A stretch of 64,000 nucleotides of DNA from Eubacteriales bacterium mix99 (GTDB taxonomy: Bacteria; Bacillota; Clostridia; Caldicoprobacterales; DTU083): the NCBI GenBank assembly GCA_038396605.1, contig CP121690.1:1210500-1274499 (forward strand), written 5' to 3'. The translations under genes and the position numbers were made by a program. Every line of letters begins with the position of its first letter. Positions within the stretch are counted from its first letter, which is position 1. This document shows positions 21,974 to 31,245 of the stretch, piece by piece. The notes below the pieces were generated by a model that worked only from the letters and a program-made list of their open reading frames with translations, had not been told where the DNA came from and did no database searches.

Positions 21974-22016
21974 AAGGATGGTGGAGCAGAAGGAACTGTT
22001 TTGCCATCCTTTTTGA
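21974..22016 (+). terminator. Terminator after tmk
   Basis: AAGGATGG (21974-21981) pairs with CCATCCTT (22004-22011), followed by TTT. The 22-nt interior allows extra pairs (GCAG/CTG). It separates tmk from the ATPase operon. Confidence 0.65.
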
Positions 22017-22107
22017 TTGGATGGAAAGGAATCAGCCGGAATATTTGTACGGCAAACTATAGTAAATAAAGGTATTAAAGTAATAATAAAACTTAATATT
22101 TAAGTAC

Positions 22108-22136
22108 TTGAAATTGAAAAACAACAGGAGTAAAAT
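22108..22136 (+). promoter_or_regulatory. Promoter of the A/V-ATPase operon
   Basis: TTGAAA (22108-22113), a 17-nt spacer and TAAAAT (22131-22136) lie about 33 nt before the first ATPase gene in an AT-rich stretch. Confidence 0.55.
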
Positions 22137-22168
22137 AAGCTACATTCTTTCCGGAAGGTGGCGGAGAA

Positions 22169-22519
22169 ATGCAGGAGATGCAGGATATTGTCCAAAGGAT
22201 TCTGACCATTGATCAGAATGCCAGAGATATGGTCCAAAGAAATGAAGAGGAAAGAAAAACCCGGGAGGAACAGGCTCGAAGTCGCCTGGAGCAGATGAGC
22301 ACAGAGGAAATGGATCAGGCGGAGAAGCAGGGACGGGCGCTTTACGACAGGAAGATGAAGGAAGCGGAAGAGGAATCACAGCAAATTTTAAGCCGGAATG
22401 CGGAGGCGATACAGAGCCTGGAGCAGCATTTTCTTGCGGTGGAAGACTCTCTGGAGGCGGATATTTTCCGGGAGATCTTCCTGGAGCCGGAGACGCAGGA
22501 GGAGAAATCGAACCAATGA
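22169..22519 (+). CDS. A/V-type ATPase peripheral stalk subunit (H/G-like)
   Basis: The 116-residue protein is almost entirely helical and charged (NEEERKTREEQARSRLEQ and KMKEAEEESQQILSRNAEAI). It is the usual pattern of the small peripheral-stalk subunit that pairs with subunit E as a coiled coil. It opens the operon, as NtpF or AhaH does in others. The ATG follows GGAGA, and the stop overlaps the next start as ATGA. Sequence identity to known family members is weak by eye, so the call leans on position and helix pattern. Confidence 0.75.
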   Translation: MQEMQDIVQRILTIDQNARDMVQRNEEERKTREEQARSRLEQMSTEEMDQAEKQGRALYDRKMKEAEEESQQILSRNAEAIQSLEQHFLAVEDSLEADIFREIFLEPETQEEKSNQ

Positions 22520-23556
22520 GCAATGCTGTCCGGTACGCTGCCGTCAACACCAAGATCCGGGCTCTGGAGGGCCGGCTTCTTACTGAAGCGGATTACAAAA
22601 TGTTGCTGGAGAAGGAAACCGTTCCGGATATCATCCGCTACCTGGAACAGACGGATTACCGGCATGCTTTTGAAGGACTGGAGGAGCAGTCCCTTCATCG
22701 TGAGACAATTGAGGTTCGGCTGAATCGGTATGCTGTGGATAAACTGGTACGGCTCCGCCATTATTTTCAGGGAAATTACAGCAAATTCCTGAAGGTATTG
22801 CTGATGCGCTATGAAGTGCAGGATTTAAAGATCCTTATCCGGGCGATTCATACAGACCGGGATTATATTGATTTTCCCCACGCGCTGGTATATATTGGGC
22901 GTTATGGGGATCTGGACTTTCAAAAGCTGTCTGCGTCGCAAAGCTTCCCGGAATTGGTGGATCATCTGAAAGGAACGCCGTATTATCGCTACCTGGTTCC
23001 GCTGACGCAGGGAAAGAAAAGCCGGTTTCAGGTTGAAATGTCCTTGGACCTGGCCTATGTCAGCATCTTCAAAAGCTGCCTGGAGCTGCTGACAAGAGAC
23101 GAGAAAAAGCGGGTCCTTCAAATTGAAGGAATGCAGACGGACCTTCAGAACCTGCAGTGGATTTATCGTGGCAGGAAATTCTATCATCTTCCTCCTGATA
23201 TTTTACTGAACTATTCCATCAGTTTCGGGGGAAGAATGGACAATACGGCGATTCGGGAACTGTGTTACAGCAAGGATGTTTCCGGAATGATGAGCAGCAT
23301 GAAGGAGAAGCGCTACCGTTTTTTGTTTCAGCATAACCGAACCAGGGATCTGTTTATGGAACGCCGGATTTCCCGGTATTTATATTATCGGCTTTTGGAA
23401 TTCAAGCGCAAGAGTTCCATGGATATTGTCCCGATGATCGTATATTTTGATCTGCTGGATTTTGAAATACGGGACATTATCACCATAATGGAAAACATTC
23501 GCTATCATAATGAGGATCCGGATCAGATCAAGCGATATCTGATCCGGGAACTGTGA
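22516..23556 (+). CDS. ntpC: A/V-type ATPase subunit C (central-stalk cap)
   Basis: The 346-residue protein is of the V-ATPase subunit d/AC39 family, which links the central rotor to the membrane ring. It has the N-terminal NTKIRALEGRLLTEADYKML, the SFPELVDHLKGTPYY repeat, LKILIRAIH and the C-terminal LLDFEIRDIITIMENIRYHN characteristic of the family. The start overlaps the stalk gene by 4 nt. It comes before subunit I here, whereas in E. hirae and archaeal operons C usually follows E. Confidence 0.9.
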   Translation: MSNAVRYAAVNTKIRALEGRLLTEADYKMLLEKETVPDIIRYLEQTDYRHAFEGLEEQSLHRETIEVRLNRYAVDKLVRLRHYFQGNYSKFLKVLLMRYEVQDLKILIRAIHTDRDYIDFPHALVYIGRYGDLDFQKLSASQSFPELVDHLKGTPYYRYLVPLTQGKKSRFQVEMSLDLAYVSIFKSCLELLTRDEKKRVLQIEGMQTDLQNLQWIYRGRKFYHLPPDILLNYSISFGGRMDNTAIRELCYSKDVSGMMSSMKEKRYRFLFQHNRTRDLFMERRISRYLYYRLLEFKRKSSMDIVPMIVYFDLLDFEIRDIITIMENIRYHNEDPDQIKRYLIREL

Positions 23557-23571
23557 AAGGAGGATATCGGC

Positions 23572-25569
23572 TTGGCGGTGGAACGGATGAAAATGCTGAA
23601 CATCATCGGACATTTGGAAGATATGGATTTTATCGCAAGAGAGCTGGTTTTGCTGGGATGTGTGCATCCGGTAAATGCCCTGCATGAGATCAATTCCAAC
23701 AATTTCACCATATCAACAACGGTGAAAAACATGGATGCCCTGATGGATGTGGGGTTTGTCAAGCCTTATCATAAAGACCAGGAGATGGACAGGACTGCAG
23801 AGCAAATCAACACTCTTCTGGAGGCATTTGAACTGGATCGGAACGATATCACGGTGGACCCGGAAAGCAAGACCGGTTTGCGGGGGGTTGCCGGGGACAT
23901 CAGAGATGTTTATCAAAAAGTGGAGAAATGCAAAAAAGATACGGAATCTCTGAAGGGGGAGCTGGCACGCAACCGGGAGCTGAAGGAACATTTTGGCTAT
24001 TTTGCAGGCCTGGACTTTCCGTGGCAGAACCTGATGGGGATGCAGTATTTTGATTTTCGGGCAGGCACGTTTTCCAGGGAAAATACGGTCAAGCTCCGGA
24101 CCAATTACGGGAATGTTCCGGCCATTGTGTACCCTGTAAAGTCCGGGAGGGAACGGAATGTGGTGGTGACCATTGTTCCAAAATCCCTTACTGTGGAGCT
24201 GGAGCGGATATACAACGCCCTTGGTTATCAGTCCCTGCAGATCCCTCATGAGTTGAAAGGGACCCCCGCCCGCATCATTCAGGATCTGGAGGAGAAGGAG
24301 CGGGATATGACAGCGCAGCTGGAAGCCTGCGATGCAGCCATGCAAAAGACCCGGAAGGAATATGGGCCGCTGGTCCGGCAGGCCTGCGGCGAGTTGATAC
24401 TATATGAGAAATTGCAGGAGATCAATAACGAAACGGCTTGCAGCAACGACTTCTTTTATATGGCCGGCTGGATCCCGGCCGATGAAGAGAAAAGGCTGGA
24501 AGCAAGGCTGAAACCGGTAAGGGAACGGACTTTACTGTTCTGCAAGGATCCGGAACCGGTGGACAAATCGGTTTCCCCGCCTACGCGGCTGAAGAACTCC
24601 GGAGTGCTCCGGCCTTTTGAGGCACTGGTCCGCATGTATGGGACGCCTTCCTATAATGAGGCGGATCCCACTGTGTTTGTAGCCCTGAGTTATATGCTGC
24701 TCTTTGGGGCGATGTTCGGGGACGTGGGTCAGGGACTGGTGTTTTTCCTGGCCGGCGTGATCCTGGCCAGGTGGAAGAACCGGCCGAATCTGGGCGGAGT
24801 CTTTACCGGGATGGGAATCAGTTCCATGGTGTTTGGTGTGCTGTATGGCAGTGTATTCGGGCTTGAAAACTGGATCCCTGCCCTGCTCATCCGCCCCATG
24901 GATGACATCACCACCGTATTGTTTGCGGCAATCGGAGCGGGTGTGGTACTGCTGTCGGTCGCCTATCTGTTCAACATATGGAATGCGATCCGGCGCAGGG
25001 ATCTGAAGGAAGGGCTGCTGGGTCAGAATGGAGCAGCGGGTCTGCTGTTTTTCTGGACTCTGCTGATCACCGTGCTGCTGTATTTTCAAAAAGGGAAGCT
25101 TCCCCTGCCCATGCCGGTTATTGTTTTGATCCTGGCAGGACTGCTGATCCTGACGGTGGTAAAGGAGCCGGTGGCAAATCTGCTTCAGCGAAAGAAACCC
25201 CTTTACCGGGAACCGGTGTCGGATTACTATATCGAGGGCGGCTTCGGGATCCTGGAAACCTTGCTCAGCATGCTGAGCAATACCATTTCTTTCGTCCGTG
25301 TCGGTGCATTTGCCCTGAACCATGTGGGCCTGTTTCTGGCTTTCCGGACTTTGTCGGAAATGGTCAGCAATGCAGGGGGAAAAGCAGTGGTTCTGATTAT
25401 CGGAAATATTGTCATTCTCGGACTGGAAGGCCTGATTGTCTTTATCCAGGGCCTGCGTCTGGAATATTATGAGTTGTTCAGCAAGTTTTACGATGGAGCA
25501 GGGGTTCCCTATCACCCTGTCGCACTGAAGATTCCACGGAAACGGCGGATCCGTGCCGGTTCCCTTTAA
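23572..25569 (+). CDS. ntpI: A/V-type ATPase subunit I (a subunit, stator membrane part)
   Basis: The 665-residue protein has a cytoplasmic N-terminal half with long coiled coil (about residues 1-345), and a C-terminal half with about 7-8 membrane helices. Family motifs include FEALVRMYGTPSYNEADPT, LFGAMFGDVGQGLVF, SNTISFVRVGAFALNHVGL (with the Arg that interacts with the proton or sodium site nearby), and LEYYELFSKFYDGAG at the end. It forms the ion half-channels with the K ring. TTG start with AAAGGAGG 8 nt upstream. Confidence 0.95.
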   Translation: MAVERMKMLNIIGHLEDMDFIARELVLLGCVHPVNALHEINSNNFTISTTVKNMDALMDVGFVKPYHKDQEMDRTAEQINTLLEAFELDRNDITVDPESKTGLRGVAGDIRDVYQKVEKCKKDTESLKGELARNRELKEHFGYFAGLDFPWQNLMGMQYFDFRAGTFSRENTVKLRTNYGNVPAIVYPVKSGRERNVVVTIVPKSLTVELERIYNALGYQSLQIPHELKGTPARIIQDLEEKERDMTAQLEACDAAMQKTRKEYGPLVRQACGELILYEKLQEINNETACSNDFFYMAGWIPADEEKRLEARLKPVRERTLLFCKDPEPVDKSVSPPTRLKNSGVLRPFEALVRMYGTPSYNEADPTVFVALSYMLLFGAMFGDVGQGLVFFLAGVILARWKNRPNLGGVFTGMGISSMVFGVLYGSVFGLENWIPALLIRPMDDITTVLFAAIGAGVVLLSVAYLFNIWNAIRRRDLKEGLLGQNGAAGLLFFWTLLITVLLYFQKGKLPLPMPVIVLILAGLLILTVVKEPVANLLQRKKPLYREPVSDYYIEGGFGILETLLSMLSNTISFVRVGAFALNHVGLFLAFRTLSEMVSNAGGKAVVLIIGNIVILGLEGLIVFIQGLRLEYYELFSKFYDGAGVPYHPVALKIPRKRRIRAGSL

Positions 25570-25586
25570 ATTTGGAGGCATGAAAA

Positions 25587-26012
25587 ATGTATTTTTTTAT
25601 TATTGCTGCGATAGGCATCGTTATCGTCACAATTACAGCTGGTTTCGTACTGAAGTATAAAAAAGGCATCGGCAGAGTATCGACGAAAAAGGCCCTGGGG
25701 TGGAATCTGCTTTCCTTTGTACCCGTTATGGCAGCCGCATTGATCGTCATGATTCCGGGTATGGCCGGAGCGGCTTCCGGAGCAGGGGCCGGCGCCGGCG
25801 GAAACGGTATTGGCTTTATCGCCGCCGCATTGTCCACCGGCCTTGCAACCATTGGTTCCGGCTACGCGGTAGGCGCCGTCGCATCGTCTGCCCTGGGCGC
25901 GGTATCCGAGGATCCATCCCTGCTGGGCAAAACATTGATTTTTGTCGGTCTGGCAGAAGGAATCGCCATTTACGGCCTGATTACGTCCATCATGATTCTG
26001 AGCGCTTTATAA
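25587..26012 (+). CDS. ntpK: A/V-type ATPase subunit K (proteolipid rotor ring)
   Basis: The 141-residue protein has four hydrophobic helices. The second hairpin (about residues 75-141) is the real c-type unit, with GSGYAVGAVASSALG, the loop SEDPSLLGK and the ion-binding Glu in GLAEGIAIYGL. The first hairpin has no carboxylate, so each subunit would carry one ion site. The Gln used by known sodium-binding rings is not at the matching place in the GSGYAVG helix (Ser there), and Glu is followed by Gly rather than Ser/Thr; proton coupling is thus my weak inference. A Gly/Ala-rich segment (AASGAGAGAGG) joins the hairpins. Confidence 0.92.
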   Translation: MYFFIIAAIGIVIVTITAGFVLKYKKGIGRVSTKKALGWNLLSFVPVMAAALIVMIPGMAGAASGAGAGAGGNGIGFIAAALSTGLATIGSGYAVGAVASSALGAVSEDPSLLGKTLIFVGLAEGIAIYGLITSIMILSAL

Positions 26013-26024
26013 TGGAGGAATCCG

Positions 26025-26342
26025 GTGAATGAAATGAAAATGTTTTTAATCAGCGACAATGTGGATACGCAGGCAGGCCTTCGACTGGCCGGGATTAAGG
26101 GCATCGTGGTCCATGAACGGGAGGATGTTCTCCGGGCCCTGAAAAAAGCTGCCGAAGATCCGGAGATCGGTATCGTGATTCTGACGGAAGGACTGTCTCA
26201 GCTGGTGAGGGAGGAAATGCAGGCCATGAAGCTCCAATCGCATCTGCCGCTTTTCATGGAAATTCCGGATCGGCACGGTTCCCGGAGGGACAGCGGGTGG
26301 ATTACCCGCAATATCCGGGAAGCAATTGGTCTGAAGATTTGA
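26025..26342 (+). CDS. ntpG: A/V-type ATPase subunit F
   Basis: The 105-residue protein has the alternating beta-alpha pattern of V-ATPase subunit F (MKMFLISDNVDTQAGLRLAG, then IGIVILTEGLSQLV), a rotor-shaft component that binds subunit D. GTG at 26025 has GGAGG 6 nt upstream; ATG at 26034 is an alternative. It precedes subunit E here, the reverse of the common E-C-F order. Confidence 0.88.
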   Translation: MNEMKMFLISDNVDTQAGLRLAGIKGIVVHEREDVLRALKKAAEDPEIGIVILTEGLSQLVREEMQAMKLQSHLPLFMEIPDRHGSRRDSGWITRNIREAIGLKI

Positions 26343-26352
26343 GGTGTTGTCC

Positions 26353-26997
26353 ATGACGACAATTGACGAAAAAATTGATCTGTTTGCGAAAGCGGTTCTC
26401 GGGAAGGCCGGAAAACAGGAAGAGGAGAAAAGCAAACAGACAGATGAGCAGGTAAAGCAGCAATATTTTGCTGAGAAAAGCCGCATTCATGATTCGGCAC
26501 GGCAGGTTGTGGAAGAACGTGCCAAAAGGGCGGATACGGCAAGCATTCAGATTGTTTCCAAAGCCCGCATGGCGGCAAGACAGAATCTGCTCCGAAAGAA
26601 TGAGGAAATGGTGGACCGAGTCCTGGCAGGTTTGAAGAAACGTGCGGTTGCATTTGCCAAAATGCCGGGGTATGAAAACTTTCTGCGATACTCCATCGGC
26701 CAGGTACTGGCTGACCTCGAAGGCGAGCAGCAGCTGATGTTTTATTTTACGGAGGAGGATCTGAGTCACAATATAGGATTGATTCGCAGTACGATTGTGG
26801 AAAAGCTGCAGTCCAATGCGGTTTATACCCTGCATGAAGCATCCAGGGAAATTCTGGGAGGCTGTATCTGCAGCAACGGGGAGCAGACCGGAAGAGTGGA
26901 TCTATCCATCGCATCCCTGCTTGCGGACAACAGGGATCGGATTGGCCGGATCATAACGGACCATAGCAGTGGGTGGTGTCAAAATGGAGAACAGTAA
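26353..26997 (+). CDS. ntpE: A/V-type ATPase subunit E (peripheral stalk)
   Basis: The 214-residue protein has an N-terminal charged coiled-coil helix (GKAGKQEEEKSKQTDEQVKQ...) and a C-terminal globular part with the family's LGGCICSNGEQTGRVDLSIA (the usual GG-x-x-x-x-x-x-G-x-I-x-x-D-N/S pattern). ATG at 26353 with GAGG 8 nt upstream. The stop overlaps the subunit A start. Confidence 0.88.
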   Translation: MTTIDEKIDLFAKAVLGKAGKQEEEKSKQTDEQVKQQYFAEKSRIHDSARQVVEERAKRADTASIQIVSKARMAARQNLLRKNEEMVDRVLAGLKKRAVAFAKMPGYENFLRYSIGQVLADLEGEQQLMFYFTEEDLSHNIGLIRSTIVEKLQSNAVYTLHEASREILGGCICSNGEQTGRVDLSIASLLADNRDRIGRIITDHSSGWCQNGEQ

Positions 26998-28756
26998 AAA
27001 AGGTGAGATTGCCATGATCAATGGTCCGGTTGTCCGGGGAGTCCATATGGAAGGGTTCCGGATGCGGGAAATGGTTATGGTGGGAGAGCAGCGCCTGATC
27101 GGGGAGGTGATTTCCATCGAAGGGGATCATGCGACCATTCAGGTGTATGAGGAAAGTGCAGGACTGAAAGCCGGAGAGGAGATTCAGTCCACCGGAAAGC
27201 CCCTGTCCCTGAAGCTGGGCCCCGGCATTATCGGCAATATGTTTGACGGAATACAGAGGCCGCTGAAGAAGATTGATGAACTGTCCCCCGGGTTTCTGCC
27301 CCAGGGAATCGGGCTTTTGTCCATAGATGAAGAAGCCCTGTGGGATGTGAAACTGGCTGTCCGGGTCGGGCAGCAGCTGCATTCCGGTCAGGTGTTCGGC
27401 GAGGTGCCGGAGACCCGTTCGATTCTTCATAAACTGATGGTGCCTCCCGGAATCCGTGGGAATGTGGAGTTTGTGGAAGAAAACGGCAGATACAACATTG
27501 GCCGGGTATTGGTCCGGCTGAAAACGGAGAGCGGCGGAATAAGGGAACTGAGAATGGCTCAGGAATGGCCCATCCGGGTACCCAGGCCCATCCGGGAGCG
27601 CAAGCGCATTACCCGGCCGCTGATTACGGGGCAGAGAATTCTGGACACCTTTTTCCCCATTGCCAAAGGCGGCACGGCTGCCATTCCGGGCGGATTCGGC
27701 ACGGGGAAAACCATGACCCAGCATCAGCTGGCCAAATGGTCGGATGCCGATGTCATTATCTATGTGGGATGCGGAGAACGGGGCAATGAGATGACGGAGG
27801 TGCTGGAGGATTTTCCGAAACTGGTAGATCCCAGAACGAAACGTTCCCTGATGGAACGCACCGTTTTGATTGCCAATACGTCCAACATGCCGGTGGCGGC
27901 AAGGGAAGCCAGTATCTACACCGGCATTACCCTGGCGGAGTATTACCGGGATATGGGTTACGATGCCGCAGTCATGGCAGATTCCACCTCCCGCTGGGCA
28001 GAAGCGCTTCGTGAAATATCCGGACGTCTGGAGGAAATGCCTGCGGAGGAAGGATATCCTGCCTATCTGCCTTCCCGCCTTGCGGAATTCTATGAGCGGG
28101 CAGGTGTGGTGGAAACGCTGGGCGGGGAAGAAGGCTCCGTTACCATTATCGGTGCGGTATCCCCGGCGGGCGGCGACTTTTCCGAGCCGGTCACGCAGAA
28201 TACCAGACGCTTTGTCAGCGCCTTTCTGGCATTGGACCGTGAGCTTGCCTATGCCAGGCATTTTCCTGCCATCAACTGGCTGAAAAGCTACAGCGGATAT
28301 GCGGATCAGCTGGTGGACTGGTATGAGGACAACGTATCCCATGATATTGCTGAAATCCGTGCCCGGATGCTGAAGCTGCTGCATGAGGAGAGCCGGCTTC
28401 TGGAAATCGTTAAATTGGTGGGAGAAGATGTGCTGCCCGATGACCAGCGGCTGATTCTGGAAATTGCCCGCATTCTCCGGAATGGGTTTATGAGCCAGAA
28501 TGCGTTTCATCCGGTGGATACGTTTGTTCCACTTAAAAAACAATATCTTATGCTGAAGATCATGGACTATCTTTATGAGCGGGGAGACCATGCCGTCAAA
28601 AAGGGAATTCCCATTTCCCGCGTAAGGAATGAGGAACTGTACGGTCGGGTCATGAAGATGAAACAAAGCATTCCCAATGATGACACAAAGCAGTTTGATG
28701 CCATAAAAAATGACATCCGTGCTTTTTACGATAATTTGGAACAGCAATACGCATAG
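26984..28756 (+). CDS. ntpA: A/V-type ATPase catalytic subunit A
   Basis: The 590-residue catalytic subunit hydrolyses or makes ATP. Walker A is GGFGTGKT (residues 236-243), followed by the conserved [18 protein letters not shown] with the catalytic Glu, [16 protein letters not shown] (Walker B region), and [12 protein letters not shown]. The bulge domain unique to A subunits is present (about 110-190). Length and motifs are normal. ATG at 26984 overlaps the E gene by 14 nt; an in-frame GTG at 26969 would add 5 residues. Confidence 0.97.
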   Translation: MENSKKGEIAMINGPVVRGVHMEGFRMREMVMVGEQRLIGEVISIEGDHATIQVYEESAGLKAGEEIQSTGKPLSLKLGPGIIGNMFDGIQRPLKKIDELSPGFLPQGIGLLSIDEEALWDVKLAVRVGQQLHSGQVFGEVPETRSILHKLMVPPGIRGNVEFVEENGRYNIGRVLVRLKTESGGIRELRMAQEWPIRVPRPIRERKRITRPLITGQRILDTFFPIAKGGTAAIPGGFGTGKTMTQHQLAKWSDADVIIYVGCGERGNEMTEVLEDFPKLVDPRTKRSLMERTVLIANTSNMPVAAREASIYTGITLAEYYRDMGYDAAVMADSTSRWAEALREISGRLEEMPAEEGYPAYLPSRLAEFYERAGVVETLGGEEGSVTIIGAVSPAGGDFSEPVTQNTRRFVSAFLALDRELAYARHFPAINWLKSYSGYADQLVDWYEDNVSHDIAEIRARMLKLLHEESRLLEIVKLVGEDVLPDDQRLILEIARILRNGFMSQNAFHPVDTFVPLKKQYLMLKIMDYLYERGDHAVKKGIPISRVRNEELYGRVMKMKQSIPNDDTKQFDAIKNDIRAFYDNLEQQYA

Positions 28757-28795
28757 ATATGGAGAAACTTTTCCGTATCCCTGGAAGGTGAGAAA

Positions 28796-30172
28796 GTGAG
28801 AAAAGAATTTCTTCTGCTGGACAAAATAGACGGCCCTCTCATTCTGCTGTCCGGTGTAAAGGATGTGGCCTACGATGAGATGGTGGACATCAATGTGAAT
28901 AACGGCGAAGAATACAGAAAGGGCAGAGTGATACTGATCGACGGGGACAAGGTGGTCATCCAGGTTTTTGGCAGCACCACCGGGTTTTCCGTGCGGAACG
29001 CCAGTGCCCGTTTCAGCGGCAAGCCATTGGAAATTCCTTTGGTTCCGGGGATTCTGGGAAGGATCTTTAATGGAATCGGGCAGCCGATTGACGGAGGCGG
29101 CGAACTATATGCAGGCCGAATGGGGAACATCAACGGCAGGCCGATGAATCCGGTGGCCCGGGTTTATCCGAGAAATTTCATTCAAACCGGGATCTCTTCC
29201 ATTGATTTGCTGCTGACCCTGATCCGGGGCCAGAAGCTTCCTGTTTTTTCCGGGAATGGACTGCCCCACAATGAACTGGCCGTGCAGATTATCAAACAGG
29301 CTAAAATTGCTTCGGAAAGCGGGAAGGATTTTGCCGTCGTGTTTGCCGCCATGGGAGTGAAACACGATGATGCGGAATATTTTCGTAGAAGCTTTGAACA
29401 ATCGGGAGTACTGGAAAAGGTTGTAATGTTTCTCAATACGGCAGATGATCCCATTGTGGAGAGAATCACCACTCCCCGATGCGCACTGACGGCTGCAGAG
29501 TATCTGGCATTTGATCTGGGAATGCATATCCTGGTGATTCTGACGGATATGACAAGTTACTGCGAAGCCCTCCGCGAGATTTCCTCCTCCAGGGAGGAGG
29601 TTCCCAGCCGGAAGGGATATCCCGGATATCTGTATTCCGACCTGGCCAGTCTGTATGAGCGGGCGGGAATGATGAAAGGGAAAAAAGGTTCCATTACCCA
29701 AATCCCGATCCTTACCATGCCAAATGACGACATTACCCATCCGGTGCCGGATCTGACCGGATTTATCACGGAAGGGCAGATTGTGCTGAGCCGGGATCTG
29801 TATCAAAGCAATATCTACCCGCCGGTCAATATCCTGCCGTCCCTGTCCCGTCTGATGAAGGATGGGATTGGAAAGGGATACACCCGGGAAGATCATCCGG
29901 AGTTGGCGGACCAGATCTTTTCAGCTTATTCCAGAGTCCGGGATGTGGAGGACCTGGCTCAGGTAATCGGGGAAGAGGAACTGTCGGAAACGGACCGGAA
30001 ATACATGGAATTTGGCCGGCAGTTTGAGGAACGGTTTGTGCGGCAGGGATTTCAGGAAAACAGGGATATTTCACAGACCCTGGATCTGGCCTGGGAGCTG
30101 CTTTCCATCCTTCCTGAGGAAGAGCTGAACCGGATCCGTCCCGAGACCCTTGAGAAATATTACAGGAAGTGA
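28796..30172 (+). CDS. ntpB: A/V-type ATPase subunit B
   Basis: The 458-residue non-catalytic nucleotide-site subunit alternates with A in the A3B3 head. It has the degenerate P-loop ([16 protein letters not shown]), then [38 protein letters not shown] and [23 protein letters not shown] start follows GGAAGGTG. The gap of 39 nt from the A gene is the longest inside the operon. Confidence 0.97.
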   Translation: MRKEFLLLDKIDGPLILLSGVKDVAYDEMVDINVNNGEEYRKGRVILIDGDKVVIQVFGSTTGFSVRNASARFSGKPLEIPLVPGILGRIFNGIGQPIDGGGELYAGRMGNINGRPMNPVARVYPRNFIQTGISSIDLLLTLIRGQKLPVFSGNGLPHNELAVQIIKQAKIASESGKDFAVVFAAMGVKHDDAEYFRRSFEQSGVLEKVVMFLNTADDPIVERITTPRCALTAAEYLAFDLGMHILVILTDMTSYCEALREISSSREEVPSRKGYPGYLYSDLASLYERAGMMKGKKGSITQIPILTMPNDDITHPVPDLTGFITEGQIVLSRDLYQSNIYPPVNILPSLSRLMKDGIGKGYTREDHPELADQIFSAYSRVRDVEDLAQVIGEEELSETDRKYMEFGRQFEERFVRQGFQENRDISQTLDLAWELLSILPEEELNRIRPETLEKYYRK

Positions 30173-30177
30173 ATCGG

Positions 30178-30795
30178 ATGGCTGATACAACACCTACAAA
30201 ATCCAATCTGATGCGTGCCCAGGCTTCCCTGGAACTGTCCCGGAAGGCCTACGAACTCCTGGACCGGAAGCGGAATGTCCTGATCCGGGAAATGATGAGC
30301 CGGATTGATCGGGCGGAGGAGATCCAGGAACGGATTGGCACTACATTTGCAACCGCTTATCAGGCTTTGCAGATGGCCAACGTTACCATGGGCATCAGTA
30401 TCGTGGAGGACATTGCCCTTTCCATTCCGGAAGAAACGGATTTCAATATCCTGCTGAAAAGCGTAATGGGTGTGGAGATCCCCAGTGTCCGGTTCCACAG
30501 GGAGGAGCTGAAGCCTTACTACAGCTTTTATCATACCAATAACGCCATGGACGTGGCGCTTCTCAATTTTCATAACGTAAAATACCTCATCCTTGAGATG
30601 GCGGAAATCGAAGTTTCCGTTTATAAGCTGGCCAATGAGGTGAAGAGGACTCAAAAACGCACCAACGCTCTTCAGAATATCCAGATTCCTAGATATCAGG
30701 CCCTGGTGAAATCCATTCAGGATGCCCTCGAGGAAAAGGAACGTGAGGACTTCTTCCGCTTGAAGATGGTCAAGAAAAAAGCCGGCCAGGGATAA
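30178..30795 (+). CDS. ntpD: A/V-type ATPase subunit D (rotor shaft)
   Basis: About 205 residues forming the long antiparallel coiled coil of the central shaft. The N-terminal TPTKSNLMRAQASLELSRKA and C-terminal RTQKRTNALQNIQIPRYQ are family signatures. ATG at 30178 with AGGAAG upstream; a GTG at 30169, overlapping the end of subunit B, is an alternative. It is the last gene of the ATPase operon. Confidence 0.93.
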   Translation: MADTTPTKSNLMRAQASLELSRKAYELLDRKRNVLIREMMSRIDRAEEIQERIGTTFATAYQALQMANVTMGISIVEDIALSIPEETDFNILLKSVMGVEIPSVRFHREELKPYYSFYHTNNAMDVALLNFHNVKYLILEMAEIEVSVYKLANEVKRTQKRTNALQNIQIPRYQALVKSIQDALEEKEREDFFRLKMVKKKAGQG

Positions 30796-30814
30796 GCATA
30801 CAGTGAAAATCTGT

Positions 30815-30843
30815 TTGCATAAATAATGGCAATCAGATATAAT
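30815..30843 (+). promoter_or_regulatory. Promoter of darA-holB-ricT
   Basis: TTGCAT (30815-30820), a 17-nt spacer and perfect TATAAT (30838-30843) lie about 70 nt before darA. Confidence 0.65.
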
Positions 30844-30915
30844 AAAGGAGGGCAGAGGAAGACAGAAAAATGCATCATCGGATTTGCTTATCATTGAAAA
30901 GGAGGGTTTTGCGGT

Positions 30916-31245
30916 ATGAAATTGATCATCGCCATTGTACAGGATGAGGATGCCCAAAAGCTTACATCCACCATGATGAACGACGGCTACAGTGTCACCA
31001 AGCTGGCTACCACAGGCGGCTTTTTGAGAGCGGGAAATACCACATTCCTGATTGGTGTGGATCAGGAAAGGCTGGATCATGCTATGGAGCTGATTGAAAA
31101 GGCCTGTAAGAGCCGAAAGCAGGTTGCCACTTCCCCCTCGCCGGTTGCCGGATCTGCGGGAGTATATGTGCCCTATCCCGTGGAAGTAACGGTGGGCGGA
31201 GCTACGGTGTTTGTAATGGACATAGAGCAGTTCAAGAAAATCTGA
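30916..31245 (+). CDS. darA: Cyclic-di-AMP receptor DarA/PstA
   Basis: The 109-residue PII-like protein forms trimers that bind cyclic di-AMP. It has the N-terminal MKLIIAIVQDEDAQKL strand-helix, the conserved KLATTGGFLRAGNTTFLIGV ligand loop, and the C-terminal GGATVFVMDIEQF strand. Its output partner is not known. ATG has AAGGAGGG upstream, and holB starts within its stop codon (TGATG). The tmk-darA-holB-ricT grouping is conserved in Firmicutes. Confidence 0.95.
   Translation: MKLIIAIVQDEDAQKLTSTMMNDGYSVTKLATTGGFLRAGNTTFLIGVDQERLDHAMELIEKACKSRKQVATSPSPVAGSAGVYVPYPVEVTVGGATVFVMDIEQFKKI

Noticed and set aside
26951-28747. Open frame of nearly 600 codons opposite ATPase subunit A
   Set aside because: The plus strand encodes a full-length ATPase subunit with all motifs; the antisense frame follows from codon bias and has no family features.
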